Under the pieces are notes generated by a model. That model did not search any database and had not been told where the DNA came from. It saw nothing but the letters and a program-made list of their open reading frames with translations. A stretch of 64,000 bases of DNA, taken from Rhodococcus sp. PAMC28707. Its GTDB lineage: Bacteria > Actinomycetota > Actinomycetes > Mycobacteriales > Mycobacteriaceae. Positions 37,915 to 47,595 of this stretch are shown one piece after another (position 1 is the first letter of the stretch; each line of letters opens with the position of its first letter). The position numbers and the translations under genes were made by a program. The stretch lies in the NCBI RefSeq assembly GCF_004795915.1, contig NZ_CP039253.1:2604001-2668000 (forward strand), given 5' to 3'.

Positions 37915-40272
37915 TCAGCGTGGCCCGGCCCGGAGGGCACCGAGGACCGTTTCCAACACCACGACGGCGCCAGGCTTGTCCAGCGGATCGTTACCGTTGC
38001 CGCATTTCGGCGACTGAATGCAGGAGGGACAGCCGGTCTGGCACTCACATGATTCGATGGCATCTTTCGTCGCGGCCAGCCATTCGCGGAGCGCGCTGTG
38101 CCCCCGGTCCGCGAATCCTGCACCGCCGTCGTAACCGTCGTAGACAAAGATCGTGGGCAGTCCGGTGTCCGGGTGCAGGGCCGTCGATACGCCGCCGATG
38201 TCCCAGCGATCGCAGGTTGCAATGAGCGGAAGTAGGCCGATGGCAGCGTGTTCCGCGGCGTGAAGTGATCCCGGGAATCGTTCCGCCGGTATCCCTCTGG
38301 CCTCGAGCAGCTCCGGTGTGATCGTGTACATCACCGCGCGTGTATCCAATGTCTGTTCGGGCATGTCGAGATCGATGGAATCGAGGACCTCGCCGGAGTG
38401 CAGACGTCGAAGATAGCCGACTACCTGATGAGTGACGTTCACCTGGGCGAGCGCGGTGGTCACCTCGCCGAAATCCTGTTGGGAGTGCACGGCCGTGACT
38501 ACGATGTCGGTTCTCTCGCGGGCAGAGGTACTCCAGTCGGGCTGTTCCGGATGGACGAGTGCTATTCCGTCCTCGAGATCGAGCTCGTCGACGACGAACG
38601 ATTCACCCTGGTGAATGTGGACGGCGCCGGGATGCGCTGTGGCAGGGGCACGGCCACCATCGACGGTCCCGAGCATGCGACCCGAGCCGCCGTCGACGAT
38701 GGCGACCTGAACGCCGATGCCGCCGCGGATGTTCACGGCGGCATGCGGAGTCCTCTTCTGTCCCTCGGGTGTGATGAACCATCCGTGCGGGCGTTTGCGA
38801 ACCAGCCCTTCGGCAGCCAGAGCGGTGAGCACCGACTCGGCCTGCAGCTCCACCGCCTCTTCGGCAGTTATCGGTAATTCGGCTGCAGCGCAGAGTATTT
38901 GCGGGCGGAGAATGTACGGGTTGGTCGGATCGGTGACCGTCGCCTCGATGGGCTTGTCCAACAATGCTGCGGGATGGTGAACCAGGTACGTGTCGAGTGG
39001 ATCGTCGCGGCCGACGAGGACGACGAGAGATCCCTCTCCTCGCCTTCCCGAGCGGCCTGCCTGCTGCCAGAACGAGGCGACGGTCCCGGGAAATCCTGCG
39101 ACGATGACAGCGTCGAGACCGGCGATGTCGACGCCCAATTCGAGAGCGTTGGTAGTGGCGACGCCGAGTAAAGTACCGTCGGAAAGATCCGACTCCAATT
39201 TCCGTCGATCGTCCGCGAGATATCCCGCACGATACGCGGCAACGCGAGTTGGTAGGTCTCGATCGACGTCGGCGAGCACGCGTTGAGTGCCGAGTGCGGT
39301 GACCTCGGCTCCTCGCCTGGATCGGACGAATGTCAGTGTGCGAGCGCCTTCTATAATGAGGTCGGCCATGATCCGCGACGCTTCAGCGCCTGCCGACCGG
39401 CGAACCGGCGCCCCGTTCTCGCCCGTGATCGCTTTCAGTAGCGGCGGTTCCCACAATGCCACTGTGCGGGGGCCGTGCGGAGATCCGTCCTCGGTGACCT
39501 GTGCACAGGGAGCGCCGACGAGGCGGGTGGCCGCTGCTCCCGGATCGGCCGTCGTTGCACTCGCCAGAACGAAGGTGGGTGTGGCGCCGTAACGCGCGCA
39601 GATGCGTCGAAGGCGCCGAAGGATCAGTGCCACATTGGAACCGAACACACCACGGTAGTAGTGGCATTCGTCGACGACCACGAATTTCAAGTTCCGCAAG
39701 AATCTTGCCCACCGCTCGTGCGCGCCGAGAATTCCGATGTGCACCATGTCTGGGTTCGTGAAGATCCAGCGTGCGTTGGCGCGGGCCCACTGTCGGGTTT
39801 CGATGGGGGTGTCGCCGTCGTACGAGCTCGGGAAGACCTCACTCGATTCCGGCGCTTCGGTGCGTAACTCGTCGGTGATGGAGATGGTGCTGCGGAGTTG
39901 GTCTGCGCCCAGTGCCTTCGTCGGTGCCAGATACAGCGCCGTCGCGCGAGGTTCGTCGAGAAGGGTCGACAAGATCGGCATCTGGTATGCCAGTGACTTT
40001 CCCGAAGCCGTACCGGTGGACAAGACGACGTGCTGACCACCGATGGCAAGTGTCGCGGCGTGAGCCTGATGGCTCCACGGTCGGGTGATTCCTCGGGAAA
40101 TCAGCGTGCGGCTTACTTCGGGCTTCAGCCACGACGGCCAGTCGACGAATTGCGAAGCCCGGCCCGGTAACTCCGCGATGTGGGTCAACGGATCCTCATC
40201 GGAGGGGGTGCCGGCGAGCACTCGGTCCAGTAGTGCGCGACCGTAGCTCTGCTGTGGAACCGGTTGGGTCAC
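37915..40272 (-). CDS. DEAD/DEAH-box helicase with C-terminal DUF1998-type zinc region (Rv3649/MrfA-like)
   Basis: A 785-residue superfamily 2 helicase. Motif I STGTASGKSLAYQMP, motif II VVDECHYYRG (DECH), motif III SATTADP, motif VI QQAGRSGRRG. The C-terminus holds the cysteine cluster ESCECQTGCPSCIQSPKCGNG of the MrfA/Hrq1-type family. These are 3'-5' DNA helicases; bacterial MrfA acts in repair of mitomycin C damage. Start GTG 40270-40272 has GGAG upstream; an ATG at 40309-40311 is possible. Divergent from cspA. Confidence 0.92.
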   Translation of the reverse strand: MTQPVPQQSYGRALLDRVLAGTPSDEDPLTHIAELPGRASQFVDWPSWLKPEVSRTLISRGITRPWSHQAHAATLAIGGQHVVLSTGTASGKSLAYQMPILSTLLDEPRATALYLAPTKALGADQLRSTISITDELRTEAPESSEVFPSSYDGDTPIETRQWARANARWIFTNPDMVHIGILGAHERWARFLRNLKFVVVDECHYYRGVFGSNVALILRRLRRICARYGATPTFVLASATTADPGAAATRLVGAPCAQVTEDGSPHGPRTVALWEPPLLKAITGENGAPVRRSAGAEASRIMADLIIEGARTLTFVRSRRGAEVTALGTQRVLADVDRDLPTRVAAYRAGYLADDRRKLESDLSDGTLLGVATTNALELGVDIAGLDAVIVAGFPGTVASFWQQAGRSGRRGEGSLVVLVGRDDPLDTYLVHHPAALLDKPIEATVTDPTNPYILRPQILCAAAELPITAEEAVELQAESVLTALAAEGLVRKRPHGWFITPEGQKRTPHAAVNIRGGIGVQVAIVDGGSGRMLGTVDGGRAPATAHPGAVHIHQGESFVVDELDLEDGIALVHPEQPDWSTSARERTDIVVTAVHSQQDFGEVTTALAQVNVTHQVVGYLRRLHSGEVLDSIDLDMPEQTLDTRAVMYTITPELLEARGIPAERFPGSLHAAEHAAIGLLPLIATCDRWDIGGVSTALHPDTGLPTIFVYDGYDGGAGFADRGHSALREWLAATKDAIESCECQTGCPSCIQSPKCGNGNDPLDKPGAVVVLETVLGALRAGPR

Positions 40273-40529
40273 GTGCTCTCCATACTTGAAAATCGAACGA
40301 ACAGCATACATTTGCGAGGGCCACGACCTGCGGTTTTCATGCTATCGGTCAGTCGGTTGGTCACCTGCAGTGGGACGGTATCGCTGCTGGTGAAGGCATG
40401 CGAGGGTGTCGTCGGGCGGCTCCGCGGTCGTCAAGATCGACAAAATGTTCGGAAAGTGCGCATTCTGACTGTTGCGATTGCAGGGAACATGGTTCACTTG
40501 CCTTGGTCGCAGCTTCTGTGTTCGTTTCA

Positions 40530-40556
40530 CGTTCGCAGAAACTAATGTTGCGAACG
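40530..40556 (+). promoter_or_regulatory. Hairpin in the probable cspA leader
   Basis: CGTTCGC (40530-40536) pairs with GCGAACG (40550-40556), about 150 bases before the cspA start. Cold-shock genes often have long structured leaders. The rest of 40312-40702 shows no gene. Confidence 0.4.
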
Positions 40557-40702
40557 GTGTGCTTTTCAGAGCATTTCCTGGAGGGATCTCTGTTTTGCAG
40601 GGGTTCTCACGAGGGGGATTCAGGAAGTACAACGGTCGGAACCGGCCCGGTGGGCTGTATGCGCCGTCCACCGCATCCGGTGTTAGAAAGAGAAGGAACA
40701 GC

Positions 40703-40906
40703 ATGGCACAGGGAACTGTGAAGTGGTTCAACGCCGAAAAAGGCTTTGGATTCATCGCACCAGAAGACGGGTCCGCTGACGTCTTCGTTCACTACTCCGA
40801 GATTCAGGGCAACGGATTCCGTACCCTCGAGGAGAATCAGCGCGTCGAGTTCGAGGTCGGCCAGGGCACCAAGGGGCCTCAGGCAACCGGAGTTCACGCG
40901 GTCTGA
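40703..40906 (+). CDS. cspA: Cold-shock protein CspA
   Basis: A 67-residue single cold-shock domain binding single-stranded RNA/DNA. RNP1 KGFGFI and RNP2 DVFVHY are intact; starts [26 protein letters not shown] at 40691-40698 is a good ribosome site. Long upstream leader and a two-tier terminator downstream, so it is transcribed alone. Confidence 0.97.
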   Translation: MAQGTVKWFNAEKGFGFIAPEDGSADVFVHYSEIQGNGFRTLEENQRVEFEVGQGTKGPQATGVHAV

Positions 40907-40945
40907 TCGACAATCGCCCGCAATACGGGTCGAGTCGACAATCAT

Positions 40946-40993
40946 CATCCCCCTCTAACGTTCGCATTTTCTGCGAACGACAAGAGGGGGATG
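40946..40993 (+). terminator. cspA terminator
   Basis: Outer stem CATCCCCCTCT (40946-40956) with AGAGGGGGATG (40983-40993); inner stem GTTCGCA (40960-40966) with TGCGAAC (40972-40978). It starts 40 bases after the cspA stop and is followed by AGTTGTTTT. Confidence 0.85.
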
Positions 40994-41081
40994 AGTTGTT
41001 TTCGGGTCGACGCGTCATCTGCTCGGGCGAAACGCGCACATGAGGCGTCGGTTCGACCGGCAATGTCCTACTGTCCACACT

Positions 41082-41669
41082 GTGAACCAGCTGTCGTTCT
41101 TCTCCGCCGAGTCGTTGCCCCCATCGGTGACCGACTTGAGCGGACTGCTGGCGTCGACGGGACAGGTCGTCGTGTCAGCTGCGGGCGCGCGTATATCTGT
41201 CGTCGTCGACAGTGAATGGCGCGCCGCGGCGATCGCAGATCTGATCGCCGAATGTGGGTTGGTCTCGGAATTGAGCCGGTCGGAAGAAAATCGTCCACTG
41301 GTTCGTACGGCATCGGTCGCGGACCTGGCACCGCTGGCCTCGCTATGGACCAAAGGCGCGGTGAAGGCGATGCCACCCGGCTGGGTTCCCGGATCCCGTG
41401 AGTTACGGGCCTGGGTTCTGGCCTCCGGCAAGCCGGAGGCGGAGGGCGAACGTTACGTCCTCGGCCTCGATCCGCATGCCCCGGAAACACATGCCCCACT
41501 CGCGCAGGCCCTGATGCGTGCCGGAATAGCGCCGACCCAGATAGGCACTCGCGGTCCGACGCCGGGCCTGAGAATTTCCGGGCGAAGGCGCATGATGAGG
41601 CTGGTCGAGAACGTGGGCCCCCCTCCGGAAAACGCGGACGCTCGTGCCAGCTGGCCGCACGCCGACTAG
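41082..41669 (+). CDS. Conserved protein of unknown function (Rv3647c-like)
   Basis: A 195-residue soluble protein with no recognised catalytic motif; conserved-looking segments are QVVVSAAGARISVVV, KGAVKAMPPGWVPGSRELRAWVLA and a basic C-terminal part (GLRISGRRRMMRLVE). Its place between cspA and topA is conserved in mycobacteria. GTG 41082 (VNQLSFFSAESLPPS) is preferred; an in-frame ATG at 41040 is possible. Confidence 0.78.
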   Translation: MNQLSFFSAESLPPSVTDLSGLLASTGQVVVSAAGARISVVVDSEWRAAAIADLIAECGLVSELSRSEENRPLVRTASVADLAPLASLWTKGAVKAMPPGWVPGSRELRAWVLASGKPEAEGERYVLGLDPHAPETHAPLAQALMRAGIAPTQIGTRGPTPGLRISGRRRMMRLVENVGPPPENADARASWPHAD

Positions 41670-41813
41670 GTCGTTCAGAAGCCGATCTGCGAGAATTTCG
41701 ACGGCGTATGTCACTCTGTTACCAGGCGGACCGAAAGAAAATGTCGGATTCGACCGGTAAAAATGCACACGGAGTGCTTCGAGTCAATGCAATAGGAAAG
41801 GTTCGGCAACAAG

Positions 41814-44800
41814 GTGGCAACACGGAATAACGGCACGGGGGACGGGTCCACCGGCAGCTCTGTTGAGCCGCGCCGTCTTGTCATCGTCGAGTCCCCGACC
41901 AAGGCGAAGAAGATTGCCCCGTACCTCGGTCCGAACTACGTGGTCGAGGCATCCGTCGGGCACATCAGAGACCTCCCTCGTGGAGCGGCCGATGTGCCTG
42001 CCAAATACAAGGGTGAACCCTGGGCCAGGCTCGGCGTGGATGTCGATCACGACTTCGAAGCTCTGTACGTGGTGTCGCCGGAGAAGCGAAGCAAGGTCGC
42101 CGAGCTCAAGAGTCTGCTCAAGGACGCCGACGAACTTTACCTGGCCACTGACCCTGACCGCGAGGGTGAAGCCATTGCTTGGCACCTCCTCGAGACCCTG
42201 AACCCGAAGATCCCAGTTCGACGCATGGTGTTCAACGAGATCACCAAACCGGCCATTCTGGCAGCGGCCGCCGACACCCGTGAACTCGACCAGGACCTTG
42301 TCGACGCGCAGGAAACCCGCCGAATCCTCGATCGCCTGTACGGCTACGAGGTCAGTCCGGTCCTGTGGAAGAAGGTCATGCCGAAGCTCTCGGCGGGCCG
42401 TGTCCAGTCCGTCGCGACTCGCATCATCGTGCAGCGTGAGCGTGACCGGATGGCGTTCCGCACAGCCGAGTACTGGGACATCTCGGCGACACTCGACGCC
42501 GGAGCCGATGCGGCACCGCGCAGTTTCGGTGCCCGTCTGGTCAACGTCGATGGCAATCGTGTCGCGTCGGGTCGAGACTTCGGAGCCGACGGCAAGCTCA
42601 AGACCGACGCCGTGACCGTTCTCGACGAACCACGTGCACGCAGGCTCGCCGACGCACTTCAAGGCGTCGACCTGACCGTCGCGTCTGCCGAGGACAAGCC
42701 GTACACCCGCAAACCGTACCCACCGTTCATGACGTCGACGCTGCAGCAGGAAGCCGGCCGCAAACTGCGTTTCAGCTCGGAACGAACCATGCGCGTTGCG
42801 CAGCGGTTGTACGAAAACGGCTACATCACCTACATGCGTACCGACTCCACGAACCTGTCGGAGTCCGCGATTGCAGCAGCGCGGGCGCAGGCAACCGATC
42901 TGTACGGTGCAGAGTACGTCCATCCGTCGCCGAGGCAGTACACACGCAAGGTCAAGAACGCGCAGGAGGCACACGAGGCCATCAGGCCTGCGGGTGACGT
43001 ATTCCAAACGCCAGGCCAGCTCCATTCTGCGCTGCAGACCGACGAGTTCCGTCTGTACGAGCTGATCTGGCAGCGCACGGTCGCATCACAGATGGCGGAC
43101 CTTCGCGGCACGACTCTTACGTTGCGCATCACCGGAACAGCAGGCACCGGCGAAGAGTGCACGTTCTCCGCGGCTGGTCGCACCATCACTTTCGCAGGCT
43201 TCTTGAAGGCCTATGTCGAGAGTGTCGACGACGAGGCCGGCGGCCAGTCCGACGACGCAGAATCCAGACTTCCTGCGTTGAAAGCCGGGCATGCGGTGAC
43301 CGCTACCGCGCTCGATCCGGATGGGCATACGACCAACCCGCCGGCACGGTACACCGAGGCCTCGCTGATCAAGACCCTCGAAGAGTTGGGGATCGGTCGA
43401 CCGTCGACGTACGCCTCGATCATCAAGACCATTCTCGACCGCGGATACGTCTACAAACGTGGCAGCGCGTTGGTGCCGGCGTGGGTGGCGTTCTCGGTCG
43501 TCGCACTCCTCGAGACACACTTCGGTCGACTCGTGGACTTCGACTTCACTGCCGGGATGGAAGACGATCTCGACGCCATCGCCGGTGGTCGCGAACGTCG
43601 CGGTGATTGGCTCAACAGCTTCTACTTCGGTGGCGACACCGGTGCCGAAGGTTCTGTTGCGCGTTCGGGCGGACTGAAGAAGATGGTCGGCACCAACCTC
43701 GAGTCCATCGACGCACGCGAGATCAACTCGATCAGGCTGTTCGACGACAGCGAGGGACGCGAAGTCCACGTACGCGTCGGCCGCTACGGTCCGTATCTCG
43801 AGCGGATGGTCCGCAACGACGACGATCCCGACGGGGATCCGATCTCGCAGCGCGCCAACCTGCCCGACGACCTTCCCCCTGACGATCTGACGCTCGAGTT
43901 CGCGGAAAAGCTGTTCGCGACCCCGCAGGAGGGCCGCAAGCTCGGCGCCGACCCGCTCACAGGCAACGACATCGTCGCGAAAGAAGGCCGTTTCGGTCCT
44001 TACGTGACGGAGATACTGCCCGAGCCGCCAGCCGAACCGACACCTCCCGAGCCGGACATCGTTCCCATCCCGCAGGGTGAAGACGGTGGCGGCGGCACCA
44101 AAACTGCAGTCAAGAAGGCTGCTGCGAAAAAGGCACCTGCCAAGAAGGCTGCGAAGAAGGCCACCGGCCCGAAACCGCGTACAGGCTCACTACTCAAGTC
44201 GATGGACCTCGCGACCATCACGCTCGACGACGCGCTCAAGTTGCTGTCGCTGCCGCGAGTGGTCGGCGTGGACCCCGAGTCGAAAGAGGAGATCACCGCT
44301 CAGAACGGCCGCTACGGCCCATATCTGAAGAAGGGCACCGACTCCCGCTCGCTCACCGACGAGGAACAACTGTTCACCGTCACGTTGGAAGATGCGCTTA
44401 AGATCTACGCCGAACCGAAGCGTCGCGGACGCCAGGGTGAAGCGAAGCCACCGCTCCGCGAGCTCGGGATCGACCCGGTCAGCGAAGCGCCGATGGTCAT
44501 CAAGGACGGCCGATTCGGACCGTACGTGACCGACGGGGAAACCAACGCCAGCCTGCGCAAGGACGACGACGTCGCCGACATCACCGACGATCGTGCGTCG
44601 GAGTTGCTGGCGGACAGGCGTGCTCGTGGCCCGGTGAAGAAGAAGGCCACCAAGAAGGCGACGACCAAGAAGGCCACCGCCACCAAGACCGCAACGAAGA
44701 CTGCGGCCAAGAAGGCACCGGCCAAGAAGGCTGCAGCCAAGAAGGCGCCCGCGAAGAAGGCCGCGGTGAAGAAGGTTGCCGCCAAGAAAACCGTCGCGAA

Positions 44801-44825
44801 GAAGACGCCGCCGGCTGAGGGTTAG
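41814..44825 (+). CDS. topA: DNA topoisomerase I
   Basis: A 1003-residue type IA topoisomerase relaxing negative supercoils. The N-terminal Toprim domain begins [15 protein letters not shown] with [13 protein letters not shown]; the active-site Tyr is in [15 protein letters not shown]-terminal repeats of the actinobacterial type (GRYGPYL, GRFGPYV units) replace zinc fingers. The tail is a long Lys/Ala-rich stretch ([18 protein letters not shown]) of the sort that aids processivity. Start GTG 41814 is inferred from alignment to the family N-terminus. Confidence 0.97.
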   Translation: MATRNNGTGDGSTGSSVEPRRLVIVESPTKAKKIAPYLGPNYVVEASVGHIRDLPRGAADVPAKYKGEPWARLGVDVDHDFEALYVVSPEKRSKVAELKSLLKDADELYLATDPDREGEAIAWHLLETLNPKIPVRRMVFNEITKPAILAAAADTRELDQDLVDAQETRRILDRLYGYEVSPVLWKKVMPKLSAGRVQSVATRIIVQRERDRMAFRTAEYWDISATLDAGADAAPRSFGARLVNVDGNRVASGRDFGADGKLKTDAVTVLDEPRARRLADALQGVDLTVASAEDKPYTRKPYPPFMTSTLQQEAGRKLRFSSERTMRVAQRLYENGYITYMRTDSTNLSESAIAAARAQATDLYGAEYVHPSPRQYTRKVKNAQEAHEAIRPAGDVFQTPGQLHSALQTDEFRLYELIWQRTVASQMADLRGTTLTLRITGTAGTGEECTFSAAGRTITFAGFLKAYVESVDDEAGGQSDDAESRLPALKAGHAVTATALDPDGHTTNPPARYTEASLIKTLEELGIGRPSTYASIIKTILDRGYVYKRGSALVPAWVAFSVVALLETHFGRLVDFDFTAGMEDDLDAIAGGRERRGDWLNSFYFGGDTGAEGSVARSGGLKKMVGTNLESIDAREINSIRLFDDSEGREVHVRVGRYGPYLERMVRNDDDPDGDPISQRANLPDDLPPDDLTLEFAEKLFATPQEGRKLGADPLTGNDIVAKEGRFGPYVTEILPEPPAEPTPPEPDIVPIPQGEDGGGGTKTAVKKAAAKKAPAKKAAKKATGPKPRTGSLLKSMDLATITLDDALKLLSLPRVVGVDPESKEEITAQNGRYGPYLKKGTDSRSLTDEEQLFTVTLEDALKIYAEPKRRGRQGEAKPPLRELGIDPVSEAPMVIKDGRFGPYVTDGETNASLRKDDDVADITDDRASELLADRRARGPVKKKATKKATTKKATATKTATKTAAKKAPAKKAAAKKAPAKKAAVKKVAAKKTVAKKTPPAEG

Positions 44826-44845
44826 CCGCTCGTCCCTTTTTTGCT

Positions 44846-44920
44846 TGAATGGTCCATTCATGTTCTCTGCCAACGTGAATGGACCATTCAAGCTATCTGT
44901 CATCTTGAATGAACCATTGA
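44846..44920. repeat. Tandem palindromic repeat, copy 1 (three units, 30-bp period)
   Basis: Three 15-bp palindromes TGAATGGTCCATTCA (44846), TGAATGGACCATTCA (44876) and a decayed third (44906), spaced exactly 30 bp, with partly conserved spacers (TCTGnCAnC). Bases 44866-44920 are identical to 46879-46933. Just after the topA stop. Confidence 0.85.
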
Positions 44921-44975
44921 GGCGACGGGTCCGAAAGTTGTAGACATCCGCCATGTGCGTAACCGCCCCGGCTGC

Positions 44976-45623
44976 TCAATCGGCGGTGACTACGCCCGCC
45001 AGAAAGATGTCGATACCCGCGAGAAATTGTTCACGGTCGTCGTGTTCGCGTAGCTGCGGTGATACCTGATGCAGGAACGGAAACTTCGCGGGATCGAGCT
45101 GTGTCCACCGATCGGCGATACTGCCGAGGAATGTCGATCGGTCGGTTTCCCTGGTGAGAAGCTTTGCGACCGCTGCATGTTGGGCCGCAAGTCCGATGAT
45201 GTAGTTCAGTACCGCGGAGACCGCGTCGAACTGTGCGTCTTGTGGAACTTTCAGTGCCCGAAGCTGTCGGCCGATCCCGTCGATGATCTGGGTGACAGCC
45301 GGTTGCCAGGGTTCGCCGGCCAGTTGGGTGCCCGCCCATGGGTGGGCGTCGATGGCGTCGAACAGTCCCGAGGCCATCGCGCGGATTGCCTCTCTGGGGT
45401 CTTCCTCGCCGACCGTCACTGTCACTGCGTGGGTGATGACGTCTTCGGTGGCTGCGGTAAGTAGGTCGCGTTTGTTGTCGATGTGCCAGTAGATCGCGCC
45501 GCTTCCGGTGCTCAGGCGGAGGGCGAGCGCGCGGAAGGTGAGCGCTGCCTCGCCGTCGGCGTCGAGGATGTCGATCGCGGCCTCGACGATGCGTTCCTTG
45601 GAGAGCTTCGGTTTGGTGGCCAT
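44976..45623 (-). CDS. TetR-family repressor
   Basis: A 215-residue regulator: N-terminal HTH (LTFRALALRLSTGSGAIYWHIDNKRDLL, about residues 24-51) and a C-terminal helical ligand domain. SGAIYWHIDNKRDLLTAATED resembles the tetracycline-repressor branch (YWHVKNKRALLDAL in TetR). It is divergent from the flavin monooxygenase, with two inverted operator-like palindromes between them, so it probably represses both genes until a small molecule binds. Confidence 0.9.
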   Translation of the reverse strand: MATKPKLSKERIVEAAIDILDADGEAALTFRALALRLSTGSGAIYWHIDNKRDLLTAATEDVITHAVTVTVGEEDPREAIRAMASGLFDAIDAHPWAGTQLAGEPWQPAVTQIIDGIGRQLRALKVPQDAQFDAVSAVLNYIIGLAAQHAAVAKLLTRETDRSTFLGSIADRWTQLDPAKFPFLHQVSPQLREHDDREQFLAGIDIFLAGVVTAD

Positions 45624-45641
45624 GCCCTATCTTGACATGTT

Positions 45642-45677
45642 TGGAACGTTGTTCCATCATTGTGGAACAACGTTCCA
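45642..45677. promoter_or_regulatory. Paired operator palindromes for the TetR-family repressor
   Basis: TGGAACGTTGTTCCA (45642-45656) and TGGAACAACGTTCCA (45663-45677). Each is a near-palindrome, and the second is the exact reverse complement of the first. They fill the 69-base gap between the divergent starts. Confidence 0.8.
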
Positions 45678-45692
45678 TAGAAGGGGTAGGAC

Positions 45693-46814
45693 TTGAAATT
45701 CCAAGTAACCATCGTCGGCGCGGGGCTAGGCGGGCTCGTCCTCGCTCGCGTGCTCCACACGAACGGGATCTCCGCGGTCGTCTATGAGTCCGACGCCTCC
45801 CCTCAGGCCCGCACCCAGGGCGGGCAGCTCGATATTCACGTCGCCGACGGGCAAGCGGCGCTTGCCGAGGCCGGTCTCACGGACCAGTTCCAGGCGATCA
45901 TTCACGAGGGTGGCGAAGCGACGCGTGCGGTCGACGCACAGGGCGTGGTGCTGTACGAAGACAAGGACGTCGGCAACGGAACCCGCCCCGAGGTTCTTCG
46001 CGGCGATCTCCGACGAATCCTCATCGAATCCTTGCCCGACGGCACTGTTCAGTGGGGAAGGAAGCTCGCGGGCGTCACGTCCCGCGGTGACGGCACGCAT
46101 GAACTGGCATTCACAGACGGGTCGACGGTTGTCACTCCATTTCTCGTGGGCGCAGACGGTGCCTGGTCACGGGTGCGGCCTCTACTCTCGGATTCAATAC
46201 CGGAATACTCCGGCGTTACTTTCGTCGAGACCTATTTGACCGACGTCGACGAAAGGCACTCTGCCGCAGCCGCGGCCGTCGGCAGTGGTGCGATGTTCGC
46301 GCTCACCCCCGGTAAAGGGATTTCGGTGCACCGCGAGGCAGGGGGCATTCTGCACACCTACGTTCAGCTGAAGCGATCCGAGGATTGGTACGCCCAAATC
46401 GACTTCTCCGACGACACCGCACCGCGCCGGATCGCAGCCGAATTCGAAGGCTGGGCACCCGAACTCACTTCACTGATCACCGATGGTGAGGCCCCGCCGG
46501 TTGCGCGGATGATCTACACGCTCCCGAACGAGCACCGATGGAATCGCGTTCCTGGTGTGACGCTCCTCGGTGACGCGGCGCATCTCATGCCGCCATCCGG
46601 CGACGGCGCGAACCTGGCGATGTTCGACGGTTCCGAGCTGGGGAAGTCGATCGCCGCACATCCGGGTGATATCGAGGCAGCGCTGACGGCCTACGAGGGG
46701 GAGCTGTTCCCGCGCAGCGCAGCAGTCGCCGCCGAGGCACACGAGACGTTGGATCTGGTTATCGGCGACAGCGCACCCTTCGGGCTGATCGAGCTCATTT
46801 CGGGTGCACACTAG
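45693..46814 (+). CDS. TetX-like FAD-dependent monooxygenase
   Basis: A 373-residue class A flavoprotein hydroxylase. FAD-binding GAGLGGL at the N-terminus, then ARTQGGQLDIHVADGQAAL (compare the TetX segment GGTLDLHRDSGQEAM), RGDLRRIL, and the second flavin motif LLGDAAHLMPPSGDGANLAM. This order of motifs is that of TetX and related enzymes, which hydroxylate tetracyclines or other polyketides with NADPH and O2. The substrate here is not known. Divergent from and probably controlled by the TetR-family gene; the pair is bracketed by repeats. Confidence 0.87.
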   Translation: MKFQVTIVGAGLGGLVLARVLHTNGISAVVYESDASPQARTQGGQLDIHVADGQAALAEAGLTDQFQAIIHEGGEATRAVDAQGVVLYEDKDVGNGTRPEVLRGDLRRILIESLPDGTVQWGRKLAGVTSRGDGTHELAFTDGSTVVTPFLVGADGAWSRVRPLLSDSIPEYSGVTFVETYLTDVDERHSAAAAAVGSGAMFALTPGKGISVHREAGGILHTYVQLKRSEDWYAQIDFSDDTAPRRIAAEFEGWAPELTSLITDGEAPPVARMIYTLPNEHRWNRVPGVTLLGDAAHLMPPSGDGANLAMFDGSELGKSIAAHPGDIEAALTAYEGELFPRSAAVAAEAHETLDLVIGDSAPFGLIELISGAH

Positions 46815-46878
46815 CACTAGCACTGGCGCGGGCCCAATGCCGGCAGTGATGGGAGCTCTTGGGTGTTCAGTACTGTTG

Positions 46879-46933
46879 TCTGCCAACGTGAATGGACCAT
46901 TCAAGCTATCTGTCATCTTGAATGAACCATTGA
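46879..46933. repeat. Palindromic repeat, copy 2
   Basis: 55 bases identical to 44866-44920, in the same orientation; the first unit of copy 1 is only a decayed trace here. Together the two copies bracket the TetR/monooxygenase pair as direct repeats about 2.0 kb apart. Confidence 0.85.
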
Positions 46934-47000
46934 AGCGGATGGGTGCCGACCGAACGCGACTGGGTAACGCTGGAACCAGCGGGGCATTCGCTACGTCCAA

Positions 47001-47522
47001 GTGGTTGTGAGGAAGAAACTAGCCGTAGCTGCATGCTGTCTACTTGTGTTGTCGGGGTGCGCTCGATCGGTCGAGGGCAAAGCTGTCGTCGAGGACCCGT
47101 GGCATGGGCAAGGCCAATCGAGTTCGGCGACGCCATCGACGACCGAGGCGGTAACTCCTGCGGAGTTCGACCCATGCGATTTCGACGAAATCACGCTGAC
47201 GGTAGCGGTAGGTGTGGATCCGGAGACGGTCGTGCCGATGTCGGGCGGGTGCGTCTGGACGGGTGAGGATGTTGCGTTCACTGCCACGATCAAGGCAGGT
47301 CTCCCGCTGGATTCGATCGAGGGGACGTCCGGTGTCACCGACCTGACCTACTTCGACGTAGGTACGCGAAGGGTTCAAATCTTCGCGTACAAGGGTGATT
47401 CTTGTGTGGCGGTGGTCGATATCGACGGCCGAGCGCTTCAGTTCGTCATGATGGAGAAGGACTTCAACTCGTTCTGTATCAGATTGAGCGTCGCGGCGAG
47501 AATGCTCGTCGAGGACATCTAG
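47001..47522 (+). CDS. DUF3558-like lipoprotein
   Basis: A 173-residue exported lipoprotein: basic start VVVRKKLAVAACCLLVL, lipobox LSGC, a Ser/Thr/Pro-rich linker, then a domain with paired cysteines (DPCDF, SGGCVW, GDSCVAV, SFCIRL) as in DUF3558 proteins of mycolata. Function unknown. Starts at GTG 47001; 73 bases before holB. Confidence 0.75.
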   Translation: MVVRKKLAVAACCLLVLSGCARSVEGKAVVEDPWHGQGQSSSATPSTTEAVTPAEFDPCDFDEITLTVAVGVDPETVVPMSGGCVWTGEDVAFTATIKAGLPLDSIEGTSGVTDLTYFDVGTRRVQIFAYKGDSCVAVVDIDGRALQFVMMEKDFNSFCIRLSVAARMLVEDI

Positions 47523-47595
47523 GTCGGGGGATCCGTCCATCCGGCAGTACCGCAACCGTCTACGGCGTCCTACTCGACGACTAGGATCACCACCC

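Noticed and set aside
44846..44920. CRISPR array
   Set aside because: Only three units of 15 bp; spacers resemble each other, copies are dispersed between genes, and no cas genes are present.
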